A DNA stretch of 50,997 nt. It comes from an uncultured Burkholderiales bacterium. Its GTDB lineage: Bacteria; Pseudomonadota; Gammaproteobacteria; Burkholderiales; Burkholderiaceae_C. Location of the stretch: the NCBI GenBank assembly GCA_903842945.1, contig CAIMNS010000164.1, positions 1 to 50,997 of the forward strand. The letters run 5' to 3'. Both the position numbers and the translations under genes were made by a program. The notes below the pieces were generated by a model. The model saw only the letters and a list, made by a program, of their open reading frames with translations. It searched no databases and was not told where the DNA came from. Positions 17,510 through 25,394 of the stretch are shown here, one piece after another (positions within the stretch are counted from its first letter, which is position 1; every line of letters starts with the position of its first letter).

Positions 17510-18492
17510 AATTCAAGCACCTGAGGATTCAAAGGCGTGATGGCCTTTCGGTGAGCAAAGAATGAAATCAAATTGTCAGCGGCTAAATTCGACATCTTCA
17601 GACGGGTTTGAAGGGTTGAGCTTGCAATATGCGGGGTCAAGACCACCTTTTTTTGCGTCAAGAGCCTCGGATTGATCTTGGGTTCTCCTTCAAACACATC
17701 CAAGGCAAATCCACCCAGGTGCCCACTGGCCAAGGCATCCACCAAGGCCTCTTCATCGATCAGCCCACCTCTGGCGATGTTGATGAGATGTCCGCCTGGT
17801 TTCATCATGGCCAACTCTCGCGCACCGATCATGTGATGGGCCTCTCGGCTGTAAGGCAAAGCCAACATGACGTGGTCCGATTGGGCCAAGAGTTCCGCCA
17901 ACTCGACCCATCTGGCCCCACAGTCGTTTTCGGTCGATGCAGGCAGTTGGCTGCGGTTGTGGTAGAGGACCTTCATGTCAAAACCCTTTGATGCCCGCTT
18001 GGCAATGGCTTGTCCTATTCTGCCCATGCCAATGATGCCCAAGGTGGTGCCATGCACGTCTTGACCCGCCAACAAATCAAACCGCCACTGCTTCCATTGT
18101 TGATCTCGCAAAAAATGCTCACTCTCTACCAATCGACGCGAACACGCCATGAGCAAAGCGAAGCCAAAATCCGCCGTCGTTTCCGTTAAAACGTCAGGTG
18201 TGTTGGTTGCAAGCACACCCGCTCGGGTCATGGCATCTAGATCAAAGTTGTTGAAACCCACGGCCATGTTGGCGCATATTTTTAAGCCAGGACAGACCTT
18301 CAAAAGTTCCCCATTGATCACATCCGAACCCGTGGTGAGCAGGCCATCAACGAGCGAGGCTTGGGCCAAGAACTGCTCGCGCAAGACCTCTTGATCGGCT
18401 TGATTGTGAACGACCTCAAAATGCGATTGCAGTCTCTCAATGACCTGAGGGAAATTGGGTCTGGGAATATAGATCTTGGGCTTTGCGTTCAT
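17506..18492 (-). CDS. D-2-hydroxyacid dehydrogenase (GhrB/glyoxylate reductase-like)
   Basis: A 328-residue D-isomer-specific 2-hydroxyacid dehydrogenase. It has the NAD(P)-binding motif GTTLGIIGMGRIGQAIAKRA (about 145-165), the substrate Arg in INIARGGLIDEEALV, the active-site Glu in FEGEPKINPRL, and the His in LTPHIASST. Such enzymes reduce glyoxylate, hydroxypyruvate or other 2-keto acids. The exact substrate is not clear. It is the first gene of the operon with rmuC and the MFS gene. Confidence 0.87.
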   Translation of the reverse strand: MNAKPKIYIPRPNFPQVIERLQSHFEVVHNQADQEVLREQFLAQASLVDGLLTTGSDVINGELLKVCPGLKICANMAVGFNNFDLDAMTRAGVLATNTPDVLTETTADFGFALLMACSRRLVESEHFLRDQQWKQWRFDLLAGQDVHGTTLGIIGMGRIGQAIAKRASKGFDMKVLYHNRSQLPASTENDCGARWVELAELLAQSDHVMLALPYSREAHHMIGARELAMMKPGGHLINIARGGLIDEEALVDALASGHLGGFALDVFEGEPKINPRLLTQKKVVLTPHIASSTLQTRLKMSNLAADNLISFFAHRKAITPLNPQVLEF

Positions 18493-18593
18493 GGTTGAGG
18501 ATCAGATGTATAAAAAATATAGATGAAGTTGAAGACTCTTGGCTAGATCGATCAAAGGCAAACATTGGCCCCAAGCGTTTGTTTCATGAGCGT

Positions 18594-19895
18594 TCAGTGC
18601 ATGTACCAAAAAAACAATGCCCCAGCCACATAGCCTAGCAAAGCTTTGGGCGAGAAGTTTTTCAAGAACCATGCGAATTTTAAACCCTCTTGACCCATGG
18701 CAACAATGCCGGCTGCAGAGCCCAAAACAAGGAGAGAGCCGCCAGTGCCCGCACAATAGGCCAAAAAGAGCCACAAGCCATGATCCAAAGGGTAAACACT
18801 TGGATCGAACATGTTCATGCTGGCACTGACCAAGGGAATGTTATCCAAAAAAGCACTCAACAGTCCGAGTACAAAGATTTGATTGAACTCGTCTCCCAAA
18901 TAAACGAGCATGAGTTTTGACAACAATCCAAGCAAACCCGATTCGTGCAACAAGTCCATGCAAAGCAAAATTCCCAGTATGAAAACTATAGACGGCCAGT
19001 CGATTTTGAAAAAGGCGGTCGTAAGTTTTGAATGAGGCTGTGGTCGATTTTGGATTTGGAACTGACGCTTGACTTGACTCAATAAAGGATCGAACACACA
19101 CGCCAAGACCACCAAACACGATATGGCCACCATGGCAGGAGCCAAATCGGTGAGGTGCGCAAGAACCGGGATCAAGAGCATCAACAGCAGTCCAATGCAC
19201 AAAATGAAATTTTGAAATTGCTCTAGGCCCGTCAAACCGGCGCCAGTTGAAAGCACCGGGGCTCTCATGTGCGAAGCACGTGAGCCCGTAAAAACACGGG
19301 TGCAAAGTAAAAGAGGTAAAAGGCAATTCAGTACGGCTGCAGCAAATCCACCCCTGATCAAACCCAGTGGGGAAACCATACCAGCGATCCAAAGCATCGT
19401 GGTGGTGACGTCCCCAATGGGTGACCAGGCCCCACCTGCGTTGGCAGCCAAAACGACCATGCTCACCAAGGTCCATTGCCGATTGCGCTCCAAATGACGG
19501 CCCTTGATAATGGCCAACATGATCAGAGTGGACGTCATGTTATCGATCACCGCACTCAAAAAGAAGGTCACCCACGTGATTCGCCATAGCTCTTGAAGGG
19601 CACTGTCGTGCAAAAGCCATTTTTGCAAGACGACAAATCCACCGTTCTCACGGATCCATTCAACCAGCATCATCACCGCCAACAAAAAGAGAACGATTTG
19701 AGAGGTTTTGGCTGCTGAGTATTCAAGTGCCTTCAGCGTCTGGCTGTAACTGTCTTGGCTAATGGCGAACAAGCCCCAAAGAAATACCGCGCCCCCCAAA
19801 GCCAAAAGTGTTCGATCCCAATGCAACCACTCCTCCATCACAATGGCCAAATAAATCAGGAAAAAGACCATTGCAATGAGCCCATCCAAGCTCAT
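18594..19895 (-). CDS. nhaD: NhaD-type Na+/H+ antiporter
   Basis: A 433-residue polytopic membrane protein with at least ten hydrophobic helices and the ion-transporter superfamily pattern of NhaD. Marker segments are VIDNMTSTLIMLAI and AGGAWSPIGDVTTTMLWIAG in the first half, and LLSAFLDNIPLVSASMNMF and YCAGTGGSLLVLGSAAGI in the second. The paired DN(M/I)T/P and GG(A/S) loops line the ion path. NhaD exchanges Na+ or Li+ for H+ and helps pH and sodium homeostasis. It is probably monocistronic. Confidence 0.88.
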   Translation of the reverse strand: MSLDGLIAMVFFLIYLAIVMEEWLHWDRTLLALGGAVFLWGLFAISQDSYSQTLKALEYSAAKTSQIVLFLLAVMMLVEWIRENGGFVVLQKWLLHDSALQELWRITWVTFFLSAVIDNMTSTLIMLAIIKGRHLERNRQWTLVSMVVLAANAGGAWSPIGDVTTTMLWIAGMVSPLGLIRGGFAAAVLNCLLPLLLCTRVFTGSRASHMRAPVLSTGAGLTGLEQFQNFILCIGLLLMLLIPVLAHLTDLAPAMVAISCLVVLACVFDPLLSQVKRQFQIQNRPQPHSKLTTAFFKIDWPSIVFILGILLCMDLLHESGLLGLLSKLMLVYLGDEFNQIFVLGLLSAFLDNIPLVSASMNMFDPSVYPLDHGLWLFLAYCAGTGGSLLVLGSAAGIVAMGQEGLKFAWFLKNFSPKALLGYVAGALFFWYMH

Positions 19896-19962
19896 AGAGA
19901 GTCCTTGAACAGGTCTTGAAAGCTTGAGTCAAGCTCATTGGGCAAGAAACGCTTGAGTGCGA

Positions 19963-21150
19963 TCATTGCAAAGGCGACTCAATTTCAAAAACTTGCCGCA
20001 AATAAGCCAAGTACTTCTCGTCGGTGCACATGTTCTTGGATGGCGTATCGGAGAGTTTGGCCACCGGTTGACCATTGCAGTGAACCATCTTGATCACGAT
20101 TTGCAGTGGCTCATAGCCCAAATCATTGGTCAAATTGGTGCCAATGCCAAAGGCCAGTTGACAACGGCCTTTGAACTGATGGTAGAGCTCAATGGTTTTA
20201 GGAACCGTCAAGCCATCGCTAAAAATCAAGATCTTGGTTTTGGGGTCTACACGATTTTTCTTGTAATGGGCAATCATGCGCTCTCCCCATGCAAATGGAT
20301 CACCACTGTCGTGTCGGGCACCGTCAAAGAGTTTGCAAAAATAAAGGTCAAAGTCCCTTAAAAAAGGCTCGATGCCGTAGACGTCAGACAAAGCAATGCC
20401 CAAATCTCCTCGGTACTCTCTTGCCCAAGACTCAAAGCCAAAGACTTGACTGTCTCTCAATCGAGGACCCAAGGCCTGACAGGCTTGAAGGTACTCATGG
20501 GCCATGGTGCCCAAAGGGGTCAAACCCAATTGTTTGGCCAAAAGGACATTGGACGTGCCGGCCAATTGCCCTTTGGCGCCATGGCCTAGTTCACGGCTCA
20601 AGGTCTGCAAAACTTCCAACTGCCAATCTTTAGAAAACCGTCTTCTCGTTCCATAGTCTGCGATCTTCAGATCTGACAAATGAGGGCCTTTGAGCAACTC
20701 AATTTTTCCCTGCAACAAACGCCGGCCTTTTTCGAGATCCGGTTCGGGATACAAACTCTTGAAAGCCACCTCATTGACAATGGCCAAAACAGGGATCTCA
20801 AACAAAATCGTATGAAGCCAGGGGCCCTTGATCACGATATCCAATTCACCATTGTCCAAGGCCTTGACGGTGATGTATTTTTCATTCAAGCGAAACAAGC
20901 CCAAGAAATCCACAAAATCACTTTTGATGAATCGCAGACTTCTCAGCCACTTGATCTCATCTTCGTAAAAACTTAGGGTGCACAAATGCTTGATTTCTTG
21001 ACGTATCTCTTGCGCCAAATGGGCCAATTTGACGCCAGAGTTTCTGCACTTGAATCGATACTCGACCGTTGCACCAGGAAACTGATGCAAAACGGCTTGC
21101 ATCATGGTGAACTTGTACAAATCGGTATCTAAAAGACTGGTAATGATCAT
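19963..21150 (-). CDS. pncB: nicotinate phosphoribosyltransferase
   Basis: A 395-residue enzyme making nicotinate mononucleotide from nicotinate, PRPP and ATP in NAD salvage. It shows the N-terminal [15 protein letters not shown], the YRFKCRN segment, GTRRRFS, the phosphorylatable His in GTMAHEYLQ, and [14 protein letters not shown] for PRPP binding. Length is normal. It lies between nhaD and the nitroreductase gene on the same strand, with 34 bp separating it from the latter, so co-transcription is possible. Confidence 0.95.
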   Translation of the reverse strand: MIITSLLDTDLYKFTMMQAVLHQFPGATVEYRFKCRNSGVKLAHLAQEIRQEIKHLCTLSFYEDEIKWLRSLRFIKSDFVDFLGLFRLNEKYITVKALDNGELDIVIKGPWLHTILFEIPVLAIVNEVAFKSLYPEPDLEKGRRLLQGKIELLKGPHLSDLKIADYGTRRRFSKDWQLEVLQTLSRELGHGAKGQLAGTSNVLLAKQLGLTPLGTMAHEYLQACQALGPRLRDSQVFGFESWAREYRGDLGIALSDVYGIEPFLRDFDLYFCKLFDGARHDSGDPFAWGERMIAHYKKNRVDPKTKILIFSDGLTVPKTIELYHQFKGRCQLAFGIGTNLTNDLGYEPLQIVIKMVHCNGQPVAKLSDTPSKNMCTDEKYLAYLRQVFEIESPLQ

Positions 21151-21184
21151 GGGTGTATCAAACGCAATGAAAGTTTTTAATGGC

Positions 21185-21901
21185 TCAAGTCATCTCTTCG
21201 TCAACCAGCCATGTCGTAAATGTTTCAGCGTTCAAACGGGGGGTCATAAAGGTGTTGACCACCTGGGTCTGGTCTGACCATCCAAGGCTCATGCCACAGA
21301 TGAGTTTTTCTTCCTCACTGGCACCAATGTGCGACATGATAACCTCAGAAAACGAGTTCCACGCCGCTTGGGGACAAGTATCAAGCCCTCTGGCCTTGGC
21401 TGCGAGCATCAGGTTTTGTAAAAACATTCCATAATCGATCAATGAACCTCCTTCAAGAGAGCGATGGGCGGTAAAGAAGAGTCCCACAGGCGCGCCAAAG
21501 AACTCAAAGTTTCTTCGATGGTGTTGATGCATTTTTTCTTTCTCGCCTTTTGCAATCCCCAAAAGAGAGTAAAGTCCCCAACCATTTTCTCTTCTTCGCT
21601 CAAGAAACGGAGACACCCAAACACTTGGGTAATACGCATAATCGGGTTGGTAGAGCCCCGCTTTTTTAGGATGCAAAAACAAATCGTCATGCAAAGCACA
21701 TACTTTTTGTACCAAACTTGCCTTGTAGGCCCCCTCAAGGACATAGACCTTCCAGGGCTGCAAGTTGGATCCTGAGGGCGCCTTGGCCGCGATGTCCAAG
21801 ATCTCAGCGATCCATGTCTTTTGAACAGGCTTGTCCAGATAAGCTCTAACACTGTGCCTGGAGGAAATTAATTCATCCATCAAATTTGGGTTGGACTTCA
21901 T
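21185..21901 (-). CDS. nitroreductase-family FMN flavoprotein
   Basis: A 238-residue member of the nitroreductase fold. FMN-contacting signatures are [13 protein letters not shown] near the N-terminus, [18 protein letters not shown] (about 35-50), and the C-terminal [17 protein letters not shown]. These enzymes reduce nitroaromatics, quinones or enones with NAD(P)H. The substrate is unknown. It starts 4 nt before the end of the thioesterase gene (ATGA overlap), so the two are translationally coupled. Confidence 0.85.
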   Translation of the reverse strand: MKSNPNLMDELISSRHSVRAYLDKPVQKTWIAEILDIAAKAPSGSNLQPWKVYVLEGAYKASLVQKVCALHDDLFLHPKKAGLYQPDYAYYPSVWVSPFLERRRENGWGLYSLLGIAKGEKEKMHQHHRRNFEFFGAPVGLFFTAHRSLEGGSLIDYGMFLQNLMLAAKARGLDTCPQAAWNSFSEVIMSHIGASEEEKLICGMSLGWSDQTQVVNTFMTPRLNAETFTTWLVDEEMT

Positions 21902-22341
21902 CGCAGTTTTTCTAATGTTTGCTTGAATGCATCGGTCAATGCACTGGGTCGATGGCTCACGGGGTCCACATAGACGTGCACAAATTTCCCCTGAGCGCTG
22001 GGCTGCTCTTGATCGCCCTTGAAGATTCCTATTTCATAATGCACACTCGAGTTGCCCACGTGCACAACTTTGAGCCCCGCGACCACGGCCTCGGGATAAG
22101 CCAGGGGACCAAAGTAATTGCACTCTGAATGGGCCACCAAGCCCACCCATGGATTTTGAGCGCTTTTTAGAACCTTGTTTTCTATGAGCCATTGGTTCAC
22201 AATGGTGTCCATCCATGCATAGTAAATGACGTTGTTGACATGTCCATACACATCGTTGTCCATCCAACGGGTGGTGATGGGAATACAGTAAGGATAAGCA
22301 CTGCGCAGATGTGTCACTCCATGGGAGTTAGGTCGATTCAT
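21898..22341 (-). CDS. acyl-CoA thioesterase, 4-hydroxybenzoyl-CoA thioesterase family
   Basis: A 147-residue hotdog-fold protein. The N-terminal TTRWMDNDVYGHVNNVIYYAW carries the Asp-x-x-x-x-Gly-His-x-Asn core of the YbgC/FcbC family, with the Asp as nucleophile or base. The C-terminal half forms the remaining hotdog sheet. It probably hydrolyses short-chain or aromatic acyl-CoA. It overlaps the nitroreductase gene and follows the deacetylase-like gene by 21 bp, suggesting a three-gene operon. Confidence 0.85.
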   Translation of the reverse strand: MNRPNSHGVTHLRSAYPYCIPITTRWMDNDVYGHVNNVIYYAWMDTIVNQWLIENKVLKSAQNPWVGLVAHSECNYFGPLAYPEAVVAGLKVVHVGNSSVHYEIGIFKGDQEQPSAQGKFVHVYVDPVSHRPSALTDAFKQTLEKLR

Positions 22342-22362
22342 GTTCTTGTCTAGCTAAAAGCT

Positions 22363-23307
22363 TCAATTTGCCTCAAGACTGAAACGCTGGCTTTGCCAAA
22401 GAAGCCAAGTTGCATAGGCTGAAGCAAACGTATTCATTTGAATTTGTGCCGTCTCTTGCATATCGTGACCATAGCCCCCTGCCATCACAAAGGCCAAAGG
22501 CAAGCCTTGCTCTCTTGCCCAGAGAAAGACCGCTTCGTCTCTGGATCTTAACCCATCCATGCTCAGGGACAAACGGCCCAAACGATCGCCTTTGTAGGGA
22601 TCGGCACCGGCCAGATAAAACACAAAATTGGGCTTGAACCTGGACGTCATGGTACGAAGTGCCTGCGCCAGAGCACTTAAATAAGCCGCGTCTTGCGTGC
22701 CATCGGGCAACTCCACATCCAAGTCACTGCACTCCTTTTCAAATGGAAAATTCTTGGCCCCATGCAGTGACAACGTAAAGACGGTCTGGTCCTCACGAAA
22801 AATTCTTGCACTGCCATTGCCCTGGTGCACATCCAAATCAACGATGGCGACGTTGAAGGGCTCTGCGCTGGTTCTGTGGTGCTCCACTTGAAGGAGTCTG
22901 GTGGCAACGGCCACATCGTTGAAAACACAAAATCCCCCACCTTGGTCTGCATAGGCGTGATGCGTGCCCCCAGCTAAATTGGCACTGATGCCCTCCTTGA
23001 GGGCTTGCCTTGCAGCTTGAATGGTCGCGCCTGTAGAACACCTTGCCCGATCAACCATGCCCAGGGACCAAGGAAATCCAATCGCTTTTTGAACGGTCGA
23101 CGGCAAGGTGCCAGAGAAAACTTGATCGATGTAACTCGGTGAATGCACCAAGGCCAACTCCCCCTCTGTGGCCGGCTTTGACTCGATGAGATCGATGAAA
23201 GCCATCTCTTGGCTCACTCTGGTCTTTAAGAGCTCGTACTTGCTCATTGGAAAGCGATGGCCCAAGGGCAAGGTTTGCAATTGCGTGCCTGCAAAAAAGA
23301 TTTTCAC
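22363..23307 (-). CDS. histone deacetylase-family hydrolase (AcuC/acetylpolyamine amidohydrolase-like)
   Basis: About 314 residues from a GTG at 23307, chosen because family members begin with this segment (VKIFFAGTQLQTLPLGHRFP). The ATG at 23382 would add a hydrophobic, non-family extension. The zinc-dependent deacetylase motifs are GGTHHAYADQGGGFCVFNDV (paired His), VDLDVHQGNG (Asp and His metal ligands), AGADPYKGDRLG (second Asp ligand), and VMAGGYG. Bacterial members remove acetyl or acyl groups from lysine, polyamines or related amides; the substrate here is unknown. It is divergent from the phasin gene, with a 20-bp palindrome between them. Confidence 0.87.
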   Translation of the reverse strand: MKIFFAGTQLQTLPLGHRFPMSKYELLKTRVSQEMAFIDLIESKPATEGELALVHSPSYIDQVFSGTLPSTVQKAIGFPWSLGMVDRARCSTGATIQAARQALKEGISANLAGGTHHAYADQGGGFCVFNDVAVATRLLQVEHHRTSAEPFNVAIVDLDVHQGNGSARIFREDQTVFTLSLHGAKNFPFEKECSDLDVELPDGTQDAAYLSALAQALRTMTSRFKPNFVFYLAGADPYKGDRLGRLSLSMDGLRSRDEAVFLWAREQGLPLAFVMAGGYGHDMQETAQIQMNTFASAYATWLLWQSQRFSLEAN

Positions 23308-23427
23308 GAAATAAACCAATAAAAACAAAGACTTAACTAAGGTCGACCACGACGGAGAACTGGGAACAGGGTATTGTGTCACAGCGACAAGACGGGTGCA
23401 TTCTGGCCATGGGGGAAGGTCTTCTTG

Positions 23428-23447
23428 ATTAGAGGGTCACCTCTAAT
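23428..23447. promoter_or_regulatory. 20-bp palindrome, operator candidate
   Basis: ATTAGAGG-GTCA-CCTCTAAT is a perfect 8+8 inverted repeat with a 4-nt centre. It lies 24 bp upstream of the phasin -35 box and 120 bp upstream of the divergent deacetylase-like gene. No T tract follows, so an operator is more likely than a terminator. Confidence 0.5.
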
Positions 23448-23450
23448 ATG

Positions 23451-23540
23451 GTGCATTGCAACAATAAAGCCTTGAAATTGAGCGGCACGCCCCTATACTT
23501 GAATCATGTTGCAACGCATCATTGAAAAATGTTGCATTGC
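23451..23540. promoter_or_regulatory. three TGTTGCAAYGCA-like boxes around the phasin promoter
   Basis: The box occurs at 23451-23463 (minus strand, TGTTGCAATGCAC), 23507-23518 (plus, TGTTGCAACGCA) and 23530-23540 (plus, TGTTGCATTGC). The first lies upstream of the -35, the others just downstream of the -10 and in the leader. TGCA-rich sites like these are plausible targets of PhaR, the repressor of phasin genes. PhaR itself is not encoded in the window, so this is inference from the context. Confidence 0.5.
23472..23499 (+). promoter_or_regulatory. phasin gene promoter (sigma-70)
   Basis: TTGAAA (23472-23477) and TATACT (23494-23499) are separated by 16 bp, close to the sigma-70 consensus. 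The predicted start near 23507 falls on the second TGTTGCAAYGCA box. The ribosome-binding site AAGGAG is at 23577-23582. Confidence 0.65.
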
Positions 23541-23588
23541 CCTAGCTTTCATTTTCAATTTTGTTTTCATCACCTCAAGGAGTCCATC

Positions 23589-24137
23589 ATGTTAAACGTC
23601 GAACAAATCACCTCAGCTCAAAAAAATAACTTGAATGTTTTTTTCGGTCTTACAGAAACCGCATTTTCTGGCGTAGAGAAATTGGTAGAGCTCAATTTGG
23701 CAGCCGCCAAAGCCGCTTTCAATGAAAACGTTCACCACGTCCAGTCCATGATTTCTATCAAAGATCCAGCAGAAATCGTTGCTTTGCAATCTTCCTTTTA
23801 CCAGCCCATCGCTGAAAAGGGTGTTGCCTACGGCCGTCATGTTTATGAGATTGCAACCAGCACCACCTCTGAGCTGTCAAAATCTATCGAAAGCCAAGCT
23901 CAAGAAGCTCAACACGCTTTGATGTCCATGATCGATGGTGCCACTAAAAATGCACCCCAAGGTTCAGAAGCAGCAGTTGCCATGTTCAAGAACGCAATGG
24001 CGGCCAGCCAAAATGCAATTGAAACAGCTCAAAAAGCCATCAAACAAGTGACTGAAACTGCAGAAGCCAACATTCAAGCTGCCGTCAGCTCTGCCACAAC
24101 AGCCACCAAAGCCACTAAAAAACGCGCAACGGTCTAA
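23589..24137 (+). CDS. phaP: phasin, PHA granule-associated protein
   Basis: A 182-residue phasin_2-type protein that coats polyhydroxyalkanoate granules and limits their coalescence. The N-terminal core [20 protein letters not shown] and the following [20 protein letters not shown] are typical of burkholderial PhaP. The middle is amphipathic helix without cysteines. The C-terminus is an Ala/Thr/Lys-rich tail ([14 protein letters not shown]). ATG 23589 has AAGGAG (23577-23582) at ideal spacing. Strong promoter, strong RBS and a good terminator agree with the high expression known for phasins. Confidence 0.92.
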   Translation: MLNVEQITSAQKNNLNVFFGLTETAFSGVEKLVELNLAAAKAAFNENVHHVQSMISIKDPAEIVALQSSFYQPIAEKGVAYGRHVYEIATSTTSELSKSIESQAQEAQHALMSMIDGATKNAPQGSEAAVAMFKNAMAASQNAIETAQKAIKQVTETAEANIQAAVSSATTATKATKKRATV

Positions 24138-24185
24138 ATTGAAGGTGCGCTAGGCACCTTGTTCAACGTGAAGTTGCCCACCTGA

Positions 24186-24216
24186 AACAGACTGCCTTTT
24201 GCAGTCTGTTTTTTTT
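24186..24216. terminator. rho-independent terminator after phaP, shared with the convergent patatin gene
   Basis: AACAGACTGC (24186-24195) and GCAGTCTGTT (24201-24210) form a 10-bp stem with loop CTTTT, followed by a T run to 24216. The patatin-like gene on the other strand ends at 24215, so its stop codon lies in the T tract. Whether the hairpin also stops that transcript is unknown. Confidence 0.9.
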
Positions 24217-25189
24217 AGGGTAATTGTTTTTGCAATAGGATTTTGAGCTGAGGCAGGGCCTGTGTCATGGCCGCACGACCCGCTTCGATCGAACGCTTTC
24301 TTTCGCTGAACGCTGCGGAGCCAATCCCACTCAATGCAGGTTTGACCACCAAGTCGGCCTCTTTGAGCTCAAAATCACTGATGCTTTTACCCATGATGCT
24401 GAAGGTCTGCAACAAGATCTGCAGCATGCCATCGGCTTTGTTGGCTTCCAAGGGGGTAGAGATATCGACAGCCACCACGATGTCGGCGCCCATTTGTTTG
24501 GCAAACCTCACGGGCACTGGGGCGACCAAACCTCCATCGACATACTCTTTGCCGCCAATCTGTACTGGCTGAAATACCGCGGGAACTGCGCTTGAGGCCC
24601 GAACAGCTGTGGCAGCATCACCTCGTTGAAACAAAATCGATTCCCCTGAGTGCAAGTCAGTCGCGACAACACCCAATGGAATTTTCATGTCCTCAATTTT
24701 TTTGATGTCTAAATTCTGCGTCATGTATTTGGCCAACGCATCTCCTCTCATCATCCCCCTTGAGATCAAGGGAACTGTCCAATCCGTCAGCGACGATTCG
24801 TCCATGCTTTCTGACAATTTAAGCAACTGTGAGGCGTTTTTACCGCTGGTGTAAAACGCAGCCACCACACTGCCCGCAGAGGTGCCCACCACCAACTGCG
24901 GCTTGATACCCGCCTCCTCAAGCACCTGCAAGACACCAACGTGAGCAAAGCCCCTGGCCGCCCCACCTCCCAAAGCCAGGCCAAGCTTGACCGGTCGCTT
25001 AGGGATTGAAGGGTCTTTTTTCTCTGACTCTTCTCGCATCGAACCTGGCACACTGGCGCTCCCATTGGCGCTCCCATTGGCGCCCAATGGCACTTGGGTA
25101 CTTGAGCATGACACCAGGACCAAACTGAAGATACAGCAAACCAGTGGAACGCACCGATCTTTGAAGACGGACCAACGAAACAAAAACAT
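24215..25189 (-). CDS. patatin-like phospholipase, predicted lipoprotein (RssA-like)
   Basis: A 324-residue protein with a signal peptide ending in a lipobox (LVLVSC, lipidated Cys at about residue 28). A low-complexity Asn-Gly-Ser-Ala repeat follows (about 37-48), then a patatin domain from about residue 66. The oxyanion loop LALGGGAARGFAHVGVLQVL, the nucleophile elbow VGTSAGSVVAA (GxSxG) and the catalytic-dyad DGG in YVDGGLVAPVPV are all present, so the enzyme should be active as a membrane-anchored (phospho)lipase. The substrate is unknown. A 12-bp DNA repeat encodes the linker. Confidence 0.88.
   Translation of the reverse strand: MFLFRWSVFKDRCVPLVCCIFSLVLVSCSSTQVPLGANGSANGSASVPGSMREESEKKDPSIPKRPVKLGLALGGGAARGFAHVGVLQVLEEAGIKPQLVVGTSAGSVVAAFYTSGKNASQLLKLSESMDESSLTDWTVPLISRGMMRGDALAKYMTQNLDIKKIEDMKIPLGVVATDLHSGESILFQRGDAATAVRASSAVPAVFQPVQIGGKEYVDGGLVAPVPVRFAKQMGADIVVAVDISTPLEANKADGMLQILLQTFSIMGKSISDFELKEADLVVKPALSGIGSAAFSERKRSIEAGRAAMTQALPQLKILLQKQLP
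25051..25085. repeat. 12-bp tandem repeat in the patatin-like gene
   Basis: Near-perfect copies of CATTGGCGCTCC repeat about three times (first copy CACTGGCGCTCC). The unit is in frame and encodes Gly-Ala-Asn-Gly-Ser-type residues in the linker between lipobox and catalytic domain. Copy-number change would alter linker length without a frameshift. Confidence 0.7.
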
Positions 25190-25394
25190 GAAATGCCCTT
25201 AGATCACCAACAAAAAGAAAAGAAAAAAATCCACCATTGACTTCACAAATTTTGATCAACTTGGTGTTTAATAGATGCGTCGAATGAATACGAAAGAATT
25301 CACAAACGATTTTAATGGGTTTACCTTCGTTTGGCCATACCCAATCAACAATAAGCCTTTTGAGGCCACTAAAATACGCCCTCACCGCCCTGCA

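Noticed and set aside
18841-19476. 211-codon frame overlapping nhaD on the same strand
   Set aside because: It is out of frame with nhaD, whose transmembrane motifs are intact, and has no RBS.
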